NCBI GenBank assembly: GCA_002747695.1
Contig: PDQD01000022.1
Location: forward strand, 1-39,362
DNA: 39,362 nt
Origin: Flavobacteriia bacterium
Lineage (GTDB): Bacteria; Bacteroidota; Bacteroidia; Flavobacteriales; Flavobacteriaceae
Direction: 5' to 3'
Under the pieces are notes generated by a model that was not told the origin of the DNA, did not search any database, and was given only the letters and a program-made list of their open reading frames with translations. Positions 1 to 8,987 of this stretch are shown here, in pieces. The position numbers and the translations under genes were made by a program. Each line of letters opens with the position of its first letter. Position 1 is the stretch's first letter.

Positions 1-158
1 GCCATGTCAATGTCCATATTGTCACTTGAACAAGCGTGGAAACGCACATCGGGACCAAAAACATCACCAATGTGTTGGGTAAATGCATCTTTATTTTCAT
101 AAGTATACTGCATTTTTATCATCATATGTAGTACTTCGTGTATATGTCTTTCGTTCAT
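1..158 (-). CDS. YecH-like small metal-binding protein (partial, runs off left edge)
   Basis: Reverse-strand translation from ATG at 158: MNERHIHEVLHMMIKMQYTYENKDAFTQHIGDVFGPDVRFHACSSDNMDIDM..., resembling YecH/DUF2492 (HEVLxMM... RFHxCS). Not in the ORF track because it is truncated. Confidence 0.6.
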   Translation of the reverse strand, partial: MNERHIHEVLHMMIKMQYTYENKDAFTQHIGDVFGPDVRFHACSSDNMDIDM

Positions 159-285
159 TGGTAGGAAAATTTAATTTTTCAAAAGTAAAATAAATAATTA
201 AAAGTCGGTGAACCAATATTAATTATGTCATAAACTTTGGGAGATGTTTATATATCACTATACCGGTTACACCGACTTTCTGTTT

Positions 286-1929
286 TTAGTTAGTAGTGAG
301 TTCAAATATTTTTAAATCTTCTTCAACTGTTTTGATGGTACGTACGCCAAATTTTTCTTGTAGCAATGTCAATACATTGGGCGTAAGGAATGCCGGTAGG
401 GTAGGTCCTATATGCATATCTTTAAACCCTAAATACAACAGAGCCAAATGTACAATAATAGCTTTTTGTTCATACCATGCAATATTAAAGTCGATAGGTA
501 GTTGATTGATGTCTTCCAAACCTAAAACTTCTTTGAGTTTTAAGGCAACCAAAGCCCAGGAATAGCTGTCATTACATTGACCGGCATCTAATACCCGCGG
601 AATACCGGCGATGTCACCCAGTGGCAGCTTGTTATAGCGGAACTTGGCACAGCCTGATGTTAGTATAAGGGTGTCATGTGGTAATGCTTTGGCAAAGTCT
701 GTGTAATAAGAACGTGATTTATGACGGGCATCACAACCGGACATGACAACCATTTTTTTGACAGCTCCTTTGTTTACAGCATCCAATAACTGATCTGCCA
801 GCGATAAAACCTGATTGTGGGCAAACCCTATAGTCAATTCGCCTTGTTCTATTTCTGTTGGTGCAGGACAAGTTTTGGCCAAGGCAATAATTTCACTAAA
901 ATCCTTTTGCCCGTTAGGTAAATGCTTTTCAATATGTTTCCATCCTGGCATACCTGTTGAACCGCTGGTAAAAATACGATCGTTATAAGTCGCTGATTTT
1001 TTGGGTGGAACCAGACAGTTGGTTGTAAACAGTACAGGACCGTTAAAGCTTTCAAAGTCGGTGATTTGACTGTACCATGCACTACCGTAATTTCCTTTTA
1101 AGTGGCTGTATTTCTTGAATTTAGGATAAGCGTGTGCCGGTAACATTTCACTGTGGGTATAAATGTCAATCCCTTGATCTTCTGATTGTTCTAAAAGCTC
1201 TTCAAGATCTTTTAAGTCATGTCCACTAACCAATATACCCGGACGATTGCCCACTCCTATGCTTACTTGAGATATTTCAGGATTACCGTAAGATGATGTG
1301 TTGGCTTGGTCAAGTAATGCCATAGCTTTAACGCCATATTCTCCGGTTTTCATTAATCGCTCAAGCAATTCATCCTGAGTTGCAGGTTTTGAGATAAGTA
1401 CCAGACTTTCCTCTATAAATTGGTAAAGCTCATCGTTTTCATAGCCTAAATTGAAAGCGTGGTTGACATAGGCTGCCATACCTTTGAGACCGAATAAAAT
1501 ATATTGTTTTAAAGCATTGAGGTCAGGGTCGTTGTCTAATTTGTCAATACCAGCTAACACTGCTCTTAGTGTATAATCCACATCAGTTTTTGGTGTCCAA
1601 ATCACAGAATCATGTGCTTCTTGTATGTTGATTTTTGATTTTAAAGCATCTCGGTAATTGATGGCTTGACGTATTGCTTTTAAAATCATATCATCATCAA
1701 AGTTGGCATTGGTTATGGTTGTAAATAAGCTGTTGATGATGTGTTGACTCTCTTTATTGGTGTCGATGCCTTGTTTTCTGGCTTCTAAGGTAATGTAAGA
1801 TAAACCGGTATTGGCAAACACCAACAGATCCTGAAGATCTGATGTTTTATCCTCTTTACCGCATACCCCTTTAACGGTACACCCGATATTTTTTGCTGCC
1901 TCTTGGCATTGGTTACAGAACATGCTCAT
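286..1929 (-). CDS. hcp: Hydroxylamine reductase / hybrid-cluster protein
   Basis: 547 aa; N-terminal MFCNQCQEAAKNIGCTVKGVCGK Cys motif and C-terminal hybrid-cluster motifs (GCDARHKSRSYYTDFAKALP, LTSGCAKFRYN). Confidence 0.95.
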   Translation of the reverse strand: MSMFCNQCQEAAKNIGCTVKGVCGKEDKTSDLQDLLVFANTGLSYITLEARKQGIDTNKESQHIINSLFTTITNANFDDDMILKAIRQAINYRDALKSKINIQEAHDSVIWTPKTDVDYTLRAVLAGIDKLDNDPDLNALKQYILFGLKGMAAYVNHAFNLGYENDELYQFIEESLVLISKPATQDELLERLMKTGEYGVKAMALLDQANTSSYGNPEISQVSIGVGNRPGILVSGHDLKDLEELLEQSEDQGIDIYTHSEMLPAHAYPKFKKYSHLKGNYGSAWYSQITDFESFNGPVLFTTNCLVPPKKSATYNDRIFTSGSTGMPGWKHIEKHLPNGQKDFSEIIALAKTCPAPTEIEQGELTIGFAHNQVLSLADQLLDAVNKGAVKKMVVMSGCDARHKSRSYYTDFAKALPHDTLILTSGCAKFRYNKLPLGDIAGIPRVLDAGQCNDSYSWALVALKLKEVLGLEDINQLPIDFNIAWYEQKAIIVHLALLYLGFKDMHIGPTLPAFLTPNVLTLLQEKFGVRTIKTVEEDLKIFELTTN

Positions 1930-1972
1930 GATTTGATTGGTTTTAGTATTAATGATTGGTTTTTTTGATTTG

Positions 1973-2314
1973 TTAAAGAGAAATTACTTTTTCTACGCGC
2001 TGTATAGGATCGTTTTTAGATAGCGTAAGTCTGACAACGCTGTCTTCTAAAGCTGATAAACTGTGTGGTATATCTGCATCTAAAGCGATAATGTCGCCTT
2101 CTTTCAGTTGTAGTTTTTCATCATTGACCCCAAATGATATACGACCTTTTAGTAGATGTACTGTAATAGGGTAGGACGTTTGATGTTTTTTCATTTCTAG
2201 TCCTGACGCCATCATGATGCGCACTTCTTTTGAAGTGTCAGTTTCCAGTATAAGTTTCGTAGTTACTTTTGTTGGGTTAAATGTCATGTCGTCGTAAAAT
2301 GCTGCTTGTTTCAT
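1973..2314 (-). CDS. Small cupin-domain protein
   Basis: 113 aa; single cupin fold pattern (HQTSYPITVHLLKGRISFGVNDEKLQLKEGDIIALDADIPHSL). Confidence 0.75.
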   Translation of the reverse strand: MKQAAFYDDMTFNPTKVTTKLILETDTSKEVRIMMASGLEMKKHQTSYPITVHLLKGRISFGVNDEKLQLKEGDIIALDADIPHSLSALEDSVVRLTLSKNDPIQRVEKVISL

Positions 2315-2357
2315 GATTTATAAAGGATTAAATTGTCTTTTATTGGATTAAATTTTT

Positions 2358-2798
2358 TTAATATCTGAGCCAAAAGGTTTTCAATTCCTTATTATGCTCA
2401 TGTAAAATATCATATAATGAACGTGTTTCAAAGAGGTTTGTCAAATTATTTACAATAGGTTGTGCCTCTGTATGGATAGGGCATGGATGTTCACCATCAC
2501 ATTGATCCAGTCCCATGATACATCCTTTGTAGGCTTAATCTCCATCAAAAACTTTAATAACATCTCCCATATTTATAATTTTTAGGACTTCCGGTTTGAT
2601 TAAAAACCCGCCATACGGACCTTTGACAGAGGTTACAATCTCTTTTTTTGCCAATTGCTGCATGACTTTACCGGTAAATGCTTCTGGTGATTTTATGGCT
2701 ACAGCAATATCTTTAACACCAACTTTCTGATTATTTTCAGATTGTTGGGCGATATAGACAACTGCACGCATGGCATATTCACCGGCTTTGGAAAACAT
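2358..2798 (-). pseudogene. Rrf2-family transcriptional regulator interrupted by an in-frame TAA (codon 88, 2535-2537)
   Basis: ORF 2535-2798 encodes the Rrf2 winged-helix N-terminus (MFSKAGEYAMRAVVYIAQQS...VKGPYGGFLIKPE...IIKVFDGD-type). Reading through the TAA in the same frame gives AYKGCIMGLDQCDGEHPCPIHTEAQPIVNNLTNLFETRSLYDILHEHNKELKTFWLRY*, the expected Cys-rich Rrf2 C-terminus; total 441 nt = 147 codons including stop. Confidence 0.8.
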
Positions 2799-2823
2799 AA
2801 GTCTTAGCTATTAATTAATAGTG

Positions 2824-2855
2824 CAAATATATATTAAAATTTTATAAAAGACAAA
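2824..2855 (-). promoter_or_regulatory. Predicted Bacteroidota-type promoter for the rrf2-cupin-hcp genes
   Basis: Minus strand TTTG (2855-2852), 20-nt spacer, TATATTTG (2831-2824), matching TTTG/TAnnTTTG. Confidence 0.6.
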
Positions 2856-2867
2856 TTTATCTTTTAT
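2844..2867. promoter_or_regulatory. Candidate Rrf2 operator: 24-bp imperfect palindrome
   Basis: ATAAAAGACAAATTTATCTTTTAT differs from its reverse complement only at positions 9 and 16 (22/24 symmetric); overlaps the predicted -33 element upstream of rrf2. Confidence 0.5.
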
Positions 2868-2885
2868 TAAATATTAATTAAAAAA

Positions 2886-2942
2886 AATCGTCAAACATTT
2901 TGGGTGTCTGACGATTCTTGAAAAAGGTGGTAAAACCTTTTT
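2886..2942 (-). terminator. Tandem hairpins / intrinsic terminator downstream of the TlpA-like gene
   Basis: Minus strand: AAAAAGGT...ACCTTTTT hairpin (2942-2921), then AATCGTCA...TGACGATT hairpin (2916-2886) followed by a T tract. Confidence 0.65.
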
Positions 2943-2959
2943 AATAAAATAAATATAGA

Positions 2960-3988
2960 TTAATTGGGCGAACCAATACCGGCTTTCTCAAATAACTTAT
3001 GAATACTTTCTTTTTCTGAAGGACGAGGCGCATGAGCATCAAAAATTTTACCTTCAGTATCAAGCAGGATAAAGCGGGGGATATTTCTCACTTGATAATC
3101 TATGGCAAATTGATTGTCTTTACCCATAAATAATTGAACCCCGATCAATTCTTTGGTTTTCACCATATTTTTCCATTTGTTGTAATCTTTTTCTTTGTCA
3201 GTTGAAATACTTACGAAAACGACATTTTTACCCTTGTATGCTTCTTCTAATTCTTTAAGCGCCGGAATCTGAGCCAGACAAGGTTTACACCAGGTTGCCC
3301 ACAGGTCGATATAGACAAATTGACCTTTGAAATCATTCAAAGAACTTGTGCCGCCTTTGTAATTTCTCAATTGTGTAAACACCGGAGATGTCGCACCACG
3401 ACCAAACTTTACGAGTTCTGCATGGCGTTGGGGATAAGCCTGGGTTAGCATGGTTTTAAAATCATTTAAACCTTTAGTTTCAAAATTGACTACGACAGTA
3501 TCTAAAGATTTGTAACTATCTACGAGATTGGTCATTTTAGTCTTAAATGCTTCCAGCTCATTAGTGAATGTTACACTATCTTTGGCGTAGAGTTCTTCAA
3601 GTGATTCGTTGAATGCTTTGACATTTTTTATACGCTCTACCAAATATTTGGTGTTTTGAGAGCCTTTACCTTTGACATTGAAAGTACTGTCTATATGTGA
3701 TGCGTCAGCCTGAATATTCAAGTTAAAATCATTGTTTAAAAAGGTTTGAAATACTCTTTCCCTGTCTAAAAAGAAGGTTACAAATGAACCTTTTTTTAGT
3801 TTTACAGTATCAGTGAACAGACCTTGATTATTTATTTTAACGGCTTTACGTACACCCATACCTCTTAACTGAATGATAGAGTCCTGAGGTTGCAGACCTT
3901 TAAGGTCAATGGTAAATTCGGCATAGTCTTTCTTTTTACAAGACGTAAGTGCTACTAAGGTTAAAAGGATTACAAAGAGTTTTTTCAT
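2960..3988 (-). CDS. TlpA-like thioredoxin-fold lipoprotein
   Basis: Lipobox LTSC near N-terminus; C-terminal YIDLWATWCKPCLAQIPALKELEE thioredoxin active site. Confidence 0.85.
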   Translation of the reverse strand: MKKLFVILLTLVALTSCKKKDYAEFTIDLKGLQPQDSIIQLRGMGVRKAVKINNQGLFTDTVKLKKGSFVTFFLDRERVFQTFLNNDFNLNIQADASHIDSTFNVKGKGSQNTKYLVERIKNVKAFNESLEELYAKDSVTFTNELEAFKTKMTNLVDSYKSLDTVVVNFETKGLNDFKTMLTQAYPQRHAELVKFGRGATSPVFTQLRNYKGGTSSLNDFKGQFVYIDLWATWCKPCLAQIPALKELEEAYKGKNVVFVSISTDKEKDYNKWKNMVKTKELIGVQLFMGKDNQFAIDYQVRNIPRFILLDTEGKIFDAHAPRPSEKESIHKLFEKAGIGSPN

Positions 3989-4025
3989 TTGATAATTGTT
4001 TAGTGTTAAAGTATAGAAAATTAAT

Positions 4026-5045
4026 TTATTGTGATAGTAATGAGGCTAAATAGTCTTCTGTTCGCGGGTCACTGGGTACCCATGCATCAGGATTGTAAAT
4101 GTAGCCTTGAGGATCAATCAGGATAAACCTGGGAATAGACGTGATTTGGTAAGCTTTAGAAAACGAAGAGCCCATTTTATCTTGTCCTTCAAATAGTTGA
4201 TAACCTTTAAGTTCGTGTTCTTTGACAAAAGTTTTCCATTTGTCATAGTCTTTGTCTTTGTCAACCGATATGGATACAAAGTTGATGCGGTCACCATATT
4301 TCTCTTCTAAAACTTTCAAAAAAGGTAATTCCTCTCTACAAGGTCTACACCAGGTAGCCCACACATCTATATAGGTGTATTTACCTTTTAAATCGGATAG
4401 TGATGTTGTACCGCCGTTGTAGTTTCTATAGTTTTCAAAGGCAGGTGAGAGTTTACCGATGTTTTGGTATTGTAGTTGTTTTTCCTGATAGTCTTTGGCT
4501 ATAAAATCAAAATACTCATTGATTTTTTTAGTTTCAAAAGTTATAAAATAATCAGGTACATTTTTAGTGTCGGCTAATAAACTTGTAAATTGAGTTTTAA
4601 GACTGTCAAATCTCACTTTAAAGTCTTTTTCTTTGAGGTGGTAATAGTTTTTTGCCGTAGCGTAGGCGTTTTCCTGTAATGGACTCTTTTGCTTGTAATA
4701 CCGGTGAATAGCCTTATGACCACCTTTGACAGAAATACTGGACATGAACTGCTCAGCATCGGTAGTAATGTCAATATGTTCTCCCGGACTGAGGTGTAAC
4801 ATGACGTAACCTTTATCGTGCGACAGGTAATAGATACCCGGCTTTACAGTGATTGTGTCCTGAAAATGATTTTGTTTATCCAATTGGAAAATTCTGACAG
4901 GTTTAGTCTTGTCAGAAGCATCAAAGAGTTTCACCTCCGGTTGTTGAGCATTGGCAATATTTACGGACAGTGTTGTATAAGTTTCGTCTTGTTTACAACC
5001 GGTAAGCCAAACTGCAATAATAAAAAGTAACAGTATTTTTTTCAT
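4026..5045 (-). CDS. TlpA-like thioredoxin-fold lipoprotein (tandem paralogue)
   Basis: Lipobox LTGC; YIDVWATWCRPCREELPFLKVLEE active site; colinear similarity to the adjacent 2960-3988 product. Confidence 0.85.
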   Translation of the reverse strand: MKKILLLFIIAVWLTGCKQDETYTTLSVNIANAQQPEVKLFDASDKTKPVRIFQLDKQNHFQDTITVKPGIYYLSHDKGYVMLHLSPGEHIDITTDAEQFMSSISVKGGHKAIHRYYKQKSPLQENAYATAKNYYHLKEKDFKVRFDSLKTQFTSLLADTKNVPDYFITFETKKINEYFDFIAKDYQEKQLQYQNIGKLSPAFENYRNYNGGTTSLSDLKGKYTYIDVWATWCRPCREELPFLKVLEEKYGDRINFVSISVDKDKDYDKWKTFVKEHELKGYQLFEGQDKMGSSFSKAYQITSIPRFILIDPQGYIYNPDAWVPSDPRTEDYLASLLSQ

Positions 5046-5093
5046 AAAAACAGTTGTTTGTTTTGTAATGCGGCAAATGTATCAAAAAGATTA

Positions 5094-6416
5094 TTATTCA
5101 GCGCGTTTTCTAATGTTTTCAGGAATGCTTTTTTGAGCTTTTACACCTAATTCTTTGAGTTTTTCAACACGTGTAATCAAGTTACCCCGTCCTTCAACAA
5201 GCTTGTTCATGGCATTACCGTATTCCCGTTTGGCATCGTCCATACGTTTGCCCACGGCGGTTAAATCATTGATCAACCCAACGAATTTATCATAGAGTTT
5301 GCCCGCGGCATCTGCTATTTCCAGAGCGTTCTGTTGGCGTTTTTCATGTTGCCACATCGAGTCGACTGTTTTAAGCGTGGCGAGGAGGGTAGAAGGCGTC
5401 ACAATAACGATGTTCTTTTCAAATGCTTTATTGTAAAGCAAGTTGTCATTGTTGATGGCTAACGCAAAAGCAGGTTCTATCGGAATAAACATGAGTATAA
5501 AATCCGGGGATTCCATTTGGTAAAGATCCTCATAGCGTTTACTGCTCAATTGCTCCACATGACGGTTGATGGATTGCAGGTGTTGTTTGAGGAGAACGGC
5601 TTTTTCTGTCTCATCTTCTGTATTGGTGTATTGTTCGTAATGGGTTAAGGAAACCTTAGAGTCAATAATCATTTTCTTACCTTCGGGCAGGTTGACAATC
5701 ACATCGGGGCGTAAACGTTGTTTTTCTCCGTCTTCTACCGTAAACGATTGTTCTACAATATAGTCCACACCTTTTTCCAAACCTGATTTTTCCAATACCC
5801 GGTCAAGCACCAGTTCGCCCCAACTACCCTGAGCTTTACTATCCCCTTTGAGGGCTTTGGTCAGGTTGAGGGTTTCCTTACTCATCTGATGGTTGAGCTC
5901 TTTAAGACCTATGATTTGTTGACGTAATGCAGCGTGATAGTCTATACTTTCTTTGTGGGTTTGTTCTACTTTTTTTTCAAAAGCATTGATTTTTTCGTTC
6001 AGTGGCGTAAGAATTTGTTGGAGATTTTCTTTGTTCTGTTGGGTGAATTTAGTGGATTTTTCTTCCAGAATTTTATTGGCAAGATTTTCAAAGTCTTTGG
6101 TGAATTTTTCTTGCAGTAGTTCGGTTTCGGCTTGTTGTTCCAGAAGTTTGCTTTCTAAATGGGCGAGTTCACTTTCTTTTTGAGCTAAAGTCACCAATAA
6201 ATTTTCACGTTTTTCAATTTCGCTTTTTAAATCTTCTTTTTGGGTATTTAATTCCTCCATTAAAGTAGATTTTTCCCGTTCCAGATGTGTGTTCTGAGAT
6301 TTTAAATCGGTTTCTATGGCCGTGAATGAATTTTTCATCATTAACCTGCCGATAAACCAACCCAAAAATAGAAGTGCTAAACCAATGACAATGAGGTATA
6401 TCAGATAATCTTGCAT
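5094..6416 (-). CDS. rmuC: DNA recombination protein RmuC
   Basis: N-terminal TM, coiled coil, then KGDSKAQGSWGELVLDRVLEKSGL...LRPDVIVNLPEGKKMIIDSKVSL...MFIPIEPAF. Confidence 0.93.
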   Translation of the reverse strand: MQDYLIYLIVIGLALLFLGWFIGRLMMKNSFTAIETDLKSQNTHLEREKSTLMEELNTQKEDLKSEIEKRENLLVTLAQKESELAHLESKLLEQQAETELLQEKFTKDFENLANKILEEKSTKFTQQNKENLQQILTPLNEKINAFEKKVEQTHKESIDYHAALRQQIIGLKELNHQMSKETLNLTKALKGDSKAQGSWGELVLDRVLEKSGLEKGVDYIVEQSFTVEDGEKQRLRPDVIVNLPEGKKMIIDSKVSLTHYEQYTNTEDETEKAVLLKQHLQSINRHVEQLSSKRYEDLYQMESPDFILMFIPIEPAFALAINNDNLLYNKAFEKNIVIVTPSTLLATLKTVDSMWQHEKRQQNALEIADAAGKLYDKFVGLINDLTAVGKRMDDAKREYGNAMNKLVEGRGNLITRVEKLKELGVKAQKSIPENIRKRAE

Positions 6417-6581
6417 AAAAGTTTATTTTTGACGAAAGTATTAAAAAAGAAAAGGATATACAAGACAGATAAAAGAGTTCCAGTGCTTTTGACGACTTTG
6501 AGTGTATATCTGATAAAACTTATCAAACACCTGTTTTTATAAGTGATAAAATTAAATTAATTTTCGTGAAAATTTTAAGGT

Positions 6582-7337
6582 TTGAAATATAGTGTGTTAC
6601 AAAAACCACGATCGGGATACTCTTTAACCAATGAAGATGGCACTTCAAAATCAAGTGTTGTTTTTTTACATGATGCCTTAGGCAGTGCATTACAGTGGCA
6701 GTCTTTCCCTAAAAGCATTGCAAATGCTTTGCCTGTAGATGTGTATGTTTATAACAGGCAAGGGCATGACGGACAAATATCTTCACCTAAGTATTGGGGA
6801 GAAGATTATTTACACCGGGAGGCAGAGGAATTACACCGGTTAGTTACTGATTTAGGTTTGCAAAAACCGGTATTAATAGGGAGTAGTGATGGTGGTAGTA
6901 TTGCCTGGATTTATGCCTCAAAATACCCGGTAAAAGCTTTGGTCAGTATGGCCGGACATTATAAAGTAGATCAAGAAACGGTAGAAGGGGTTCTGAATAC
7001 CGGCGAATCTCTAAAGCCATTGATACAAAAATTGGTTCAATATCACGGCGCCAATGCCCAAGCTTTAGTAACCCAATGGTATAAACGCTGGACTTCACCG
7101 GAGTTTAAATCATGGTCTATCAAACCCTTACTGGAACAAATCAATTGCCCGTGCTTACATTTGCAAGGTGACAAAGATTCTTATGCTTCTGCGCAACATC
7201 ATTTGGAAGCTGCTGAATTCATTGGCGCAAATGCTAAAGCTATAACATTGGATAATACCGGACACTTTCCTCACATCGAACATCAAGCCGTTACAATTCA
7301 CCATATCAAACAGTTTTTGGAAGCTGTTTTGAGATAG
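6582..7337 (+). CDS. Alpha/beta hydrolase
   Basis: VVFLHDALGSALQWQSFP, nucleophile elbow GSSDGGSIAW, C-terminal GHFPHIEH catalytic His. Confidence 0.8.
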   Translation: MKYSVLQKPRSGYSLTNEDGTSKSSVVFLHDALGSALQWQSFPKSIANALPVDVYVYNRQGHDGQISSPKYWGEDYLHREAEELHRLVTDLGLQKPVLIGSSDGGSIAWIYASKYPVKALVSMAGHYKVDQETVEGVLNTGESLKPLIQKLVQYHGANAQALVTQWYKRWTSPEFKSWSIKPLLEQINCPCLHLQGDKDSYASAQHHLEAAEFIGANAKAITLDNTGHFPHIEHQAVTIHHIKQFLEAVLR

Positions 7338-7527
7338 TTAAAAGCCTTTATATGGTTTTGTTAAAAGATTTGAACAATTGATTTTAAATGACTTATATAC
7401 AGATTTTTATGTTTGGTTTAGGTCGTGGTTTTCAGGTTTTGACATTTTTTGATTAATCACTATTGAACCATCTTTGCTATGCTTAAAAAAAGTCCTGCTA
7501 AAAAGAGAAATAATTAAAAATGATTGT

Positions 7528-7535
7528 TAAATTTG
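7528..7535 (+). promoter_or_regulatory. Possible -7 promoter element upstream of sucC
   Basis: TAAATTTG matches TAnnTTTG about 60 nt upstream of the sucC ATG; no convincing -33 element seen. Confidence 0.35.
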
Positions 7536-7596
7536 CAAAGAACAGAATTTTATCAGATGATAATAATTGTTACCGAATTTTTAATATATAAAACAT

Positions 7597-8796
7597 ATGA
7601 ATCTACACGAATATCAAGGTAAGGAAATTTTAAGCAGTTTTGGCGTAAGAACACAACGCGGCATTGTCGCAGACACACCCGAAAAAGCTGTTGAAGCAGC
7701 CAAAAAACTCAATAAAGATACCGGAACAGAATGGTGGGTTATCAAAGCTCAAATTCATGCCGGTGGCCGTGGCAAAGGCGGTGGTGTAAAACTTGCAAAA
7801 TCATTGGATGAGGTTAAGACTATATCTTCTCAAATTTTAGGGATGATGTTAAAAACGCCTCAAACGCCTCCTCAGGGTAAAAAAGTCAATCAGGTATTGA
7901 TTGCTGAAGACGTTTATTATCCCGGACCATCAGAAAAACAAGAGTTTTATATGTCTGTTCTTATGAATAGAACTACAGGTAAAAATATGATTATGTATTC
8001 TACAGAAGGTGGTATGGACATCGAAACTGTTGCTGAGGAAACACCGCATCTTATTTTTACGGAAGAAATTGATCCACATATGGGAATGTTACCATTCCAA
8101 GCCAGAAAAGTAGCCTTTAATCTTGGTTTATCGGGTAATGCGTTTAAGGAAATGACCAAATTTGTTTCTGCACTTTATACGGCTTATGTGAAATCTGATG
8201 CGACTTTATTTGAGATCAACCCGGTATTAAAAACCTCCGATGACAAAATTATGGCCGTTGATTCAAAGGTAGTTTTGGATAACAGTGGATTATTCCGTCA
8301 TCCTGATTATGAAGCGATGCGCGATATTCGTGAGGAGGATCCTACAGAAGTAGAAGCCAGAGCTGCCGGATTGAGTTATGTCAACCTGGATGGTAATGTG
8401 GGCTGTATGGTCAACGGTGCCGGATTGGCCATGAGTACTATGGATCTTATCAAACAAGCTGGTGGTGAACCAGCTAACTTCTTGGATGTAGGTGGTACTG
8501 CAGATGCTGAACGAGTGGAAAAAGCCTTTAGAATTATCCTTAAAGATCCTAAGGTTGAAGCTATATTAGTCAATATTTTTGGTGGTATTGTACGTTGTGA
8601 TCGTGTAGCACAAGGGGTAATAGATGCTTACAAAAATATGGGTGATGAAATAAAAGTGCCTATCATCCTCAGACTGGAAGGTACCAATTCAAAAGAAGCT
8701 AAAGACCTTATCAATGCGACTAAAGGTTTAGCTGTAATTCCTGCAACAGAATTCCAGGAAGCCGCTGATAAGGTACAGGAAGTTTTGGCAAAATAA
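7597..8796 (+). CDS. sucC: Succinate-CoA ligase (ADP-forming) subunit beta
   Basis: MNLHEYQGKEILSSFGV, GGRGKGGGVKLA, FLDVGGTADAERVEKAFRIIL, FGGIVRCDRVAQG. Confidence 0.97.
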   Translation: MNLHEYQGKEILSSFGVRTQRGIVADTPEKAVEAAKKLNKDTGTEWWVIKAQIHAGGRGKGGGVKLAKSLDEVKTISSQILGMMLKTPQTPPQGKKVNQVLIAEDVYYPGPSEKQEFYMSVLMNRTTGKNMIMYSTEGGMDIETVAEETPHLIFTEEIDPHMGMLPFQARKVAFNLGLSGNAFKEMTKFVSALYTAYVKSDATLFEINPVLKTSDDKIMAVDSKVVLDNSGLFRHPDYEAMRDIREEDPTEVEARAAGLSYVNLDGNVGCMVNGAGLAMSTMDLIKQAGGEPANFLDVGGTADAERVEKAFRIILKDPKVEAILVNIFGGIVRCDRVAQGVIDAYKNMGDEIKVPIILRLEGTNSKEAKDLINATKGLAVIPATEFQEAADKVQEVLAK

Positions 8797-8820
8797 GCTG
8801 AACCAAATCTTATATTTTTA

Positions 8821-8855
8821 AAAACTGTTTTGAAATAAATCAAAACAGTTTTTTT
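8821..8855 (+). terminator. Intrinsic terminator downstream of sucC
   Basis: AAAACTGTTTTGA-aataaa-TCAAAACAGTTTTTTTT stem-loop plus T tract. Confidence 0.8.
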
Positions 8856-8930
8856 TATGCCCTATAAACAGCAAGCGTCTTCCATTGGCATTGATTATTA
8901 ACACTTTTAAACAATTAGAATTCAAACACA

Positions 8931-8966
8931 AAAAAGTCCGGGAGGTTTTCACCTCCCGGACTTTTT
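8931..8966. terminator. Terminator, bidirectional-looking, downstream of the GAPDH gene
   Basis: AAAAAGTCCGGGAGGT-TTTC-ACCTCCCGGACTTTTT, 16-bp perfect stem flanked by A/T tracts. Confidence 0.85.
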
Positions 8967-8987
8967 AATAGTCGATATTTTAGTGGT

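Noticed and set aside
296-505. Plus-strand 69-aa ORF antisense to hcp
   Set aside because: Lies fully inside the well-supported hcp coding region in another frame; no family features or start signals.
849-1082. Minus-strand 77-aa ORF inside hcp
   Set aside because: Out-of-frame within hcp; hcp itself is intact across the region so no frameshift is implied.
5934-6183. Two overlapping plus-strand ORFs (Phe/Ser-rich)
   Set aside because: Antisense to the rmuC coiled-coil region; composition is the mirror of a K/E/Q-rich helix.
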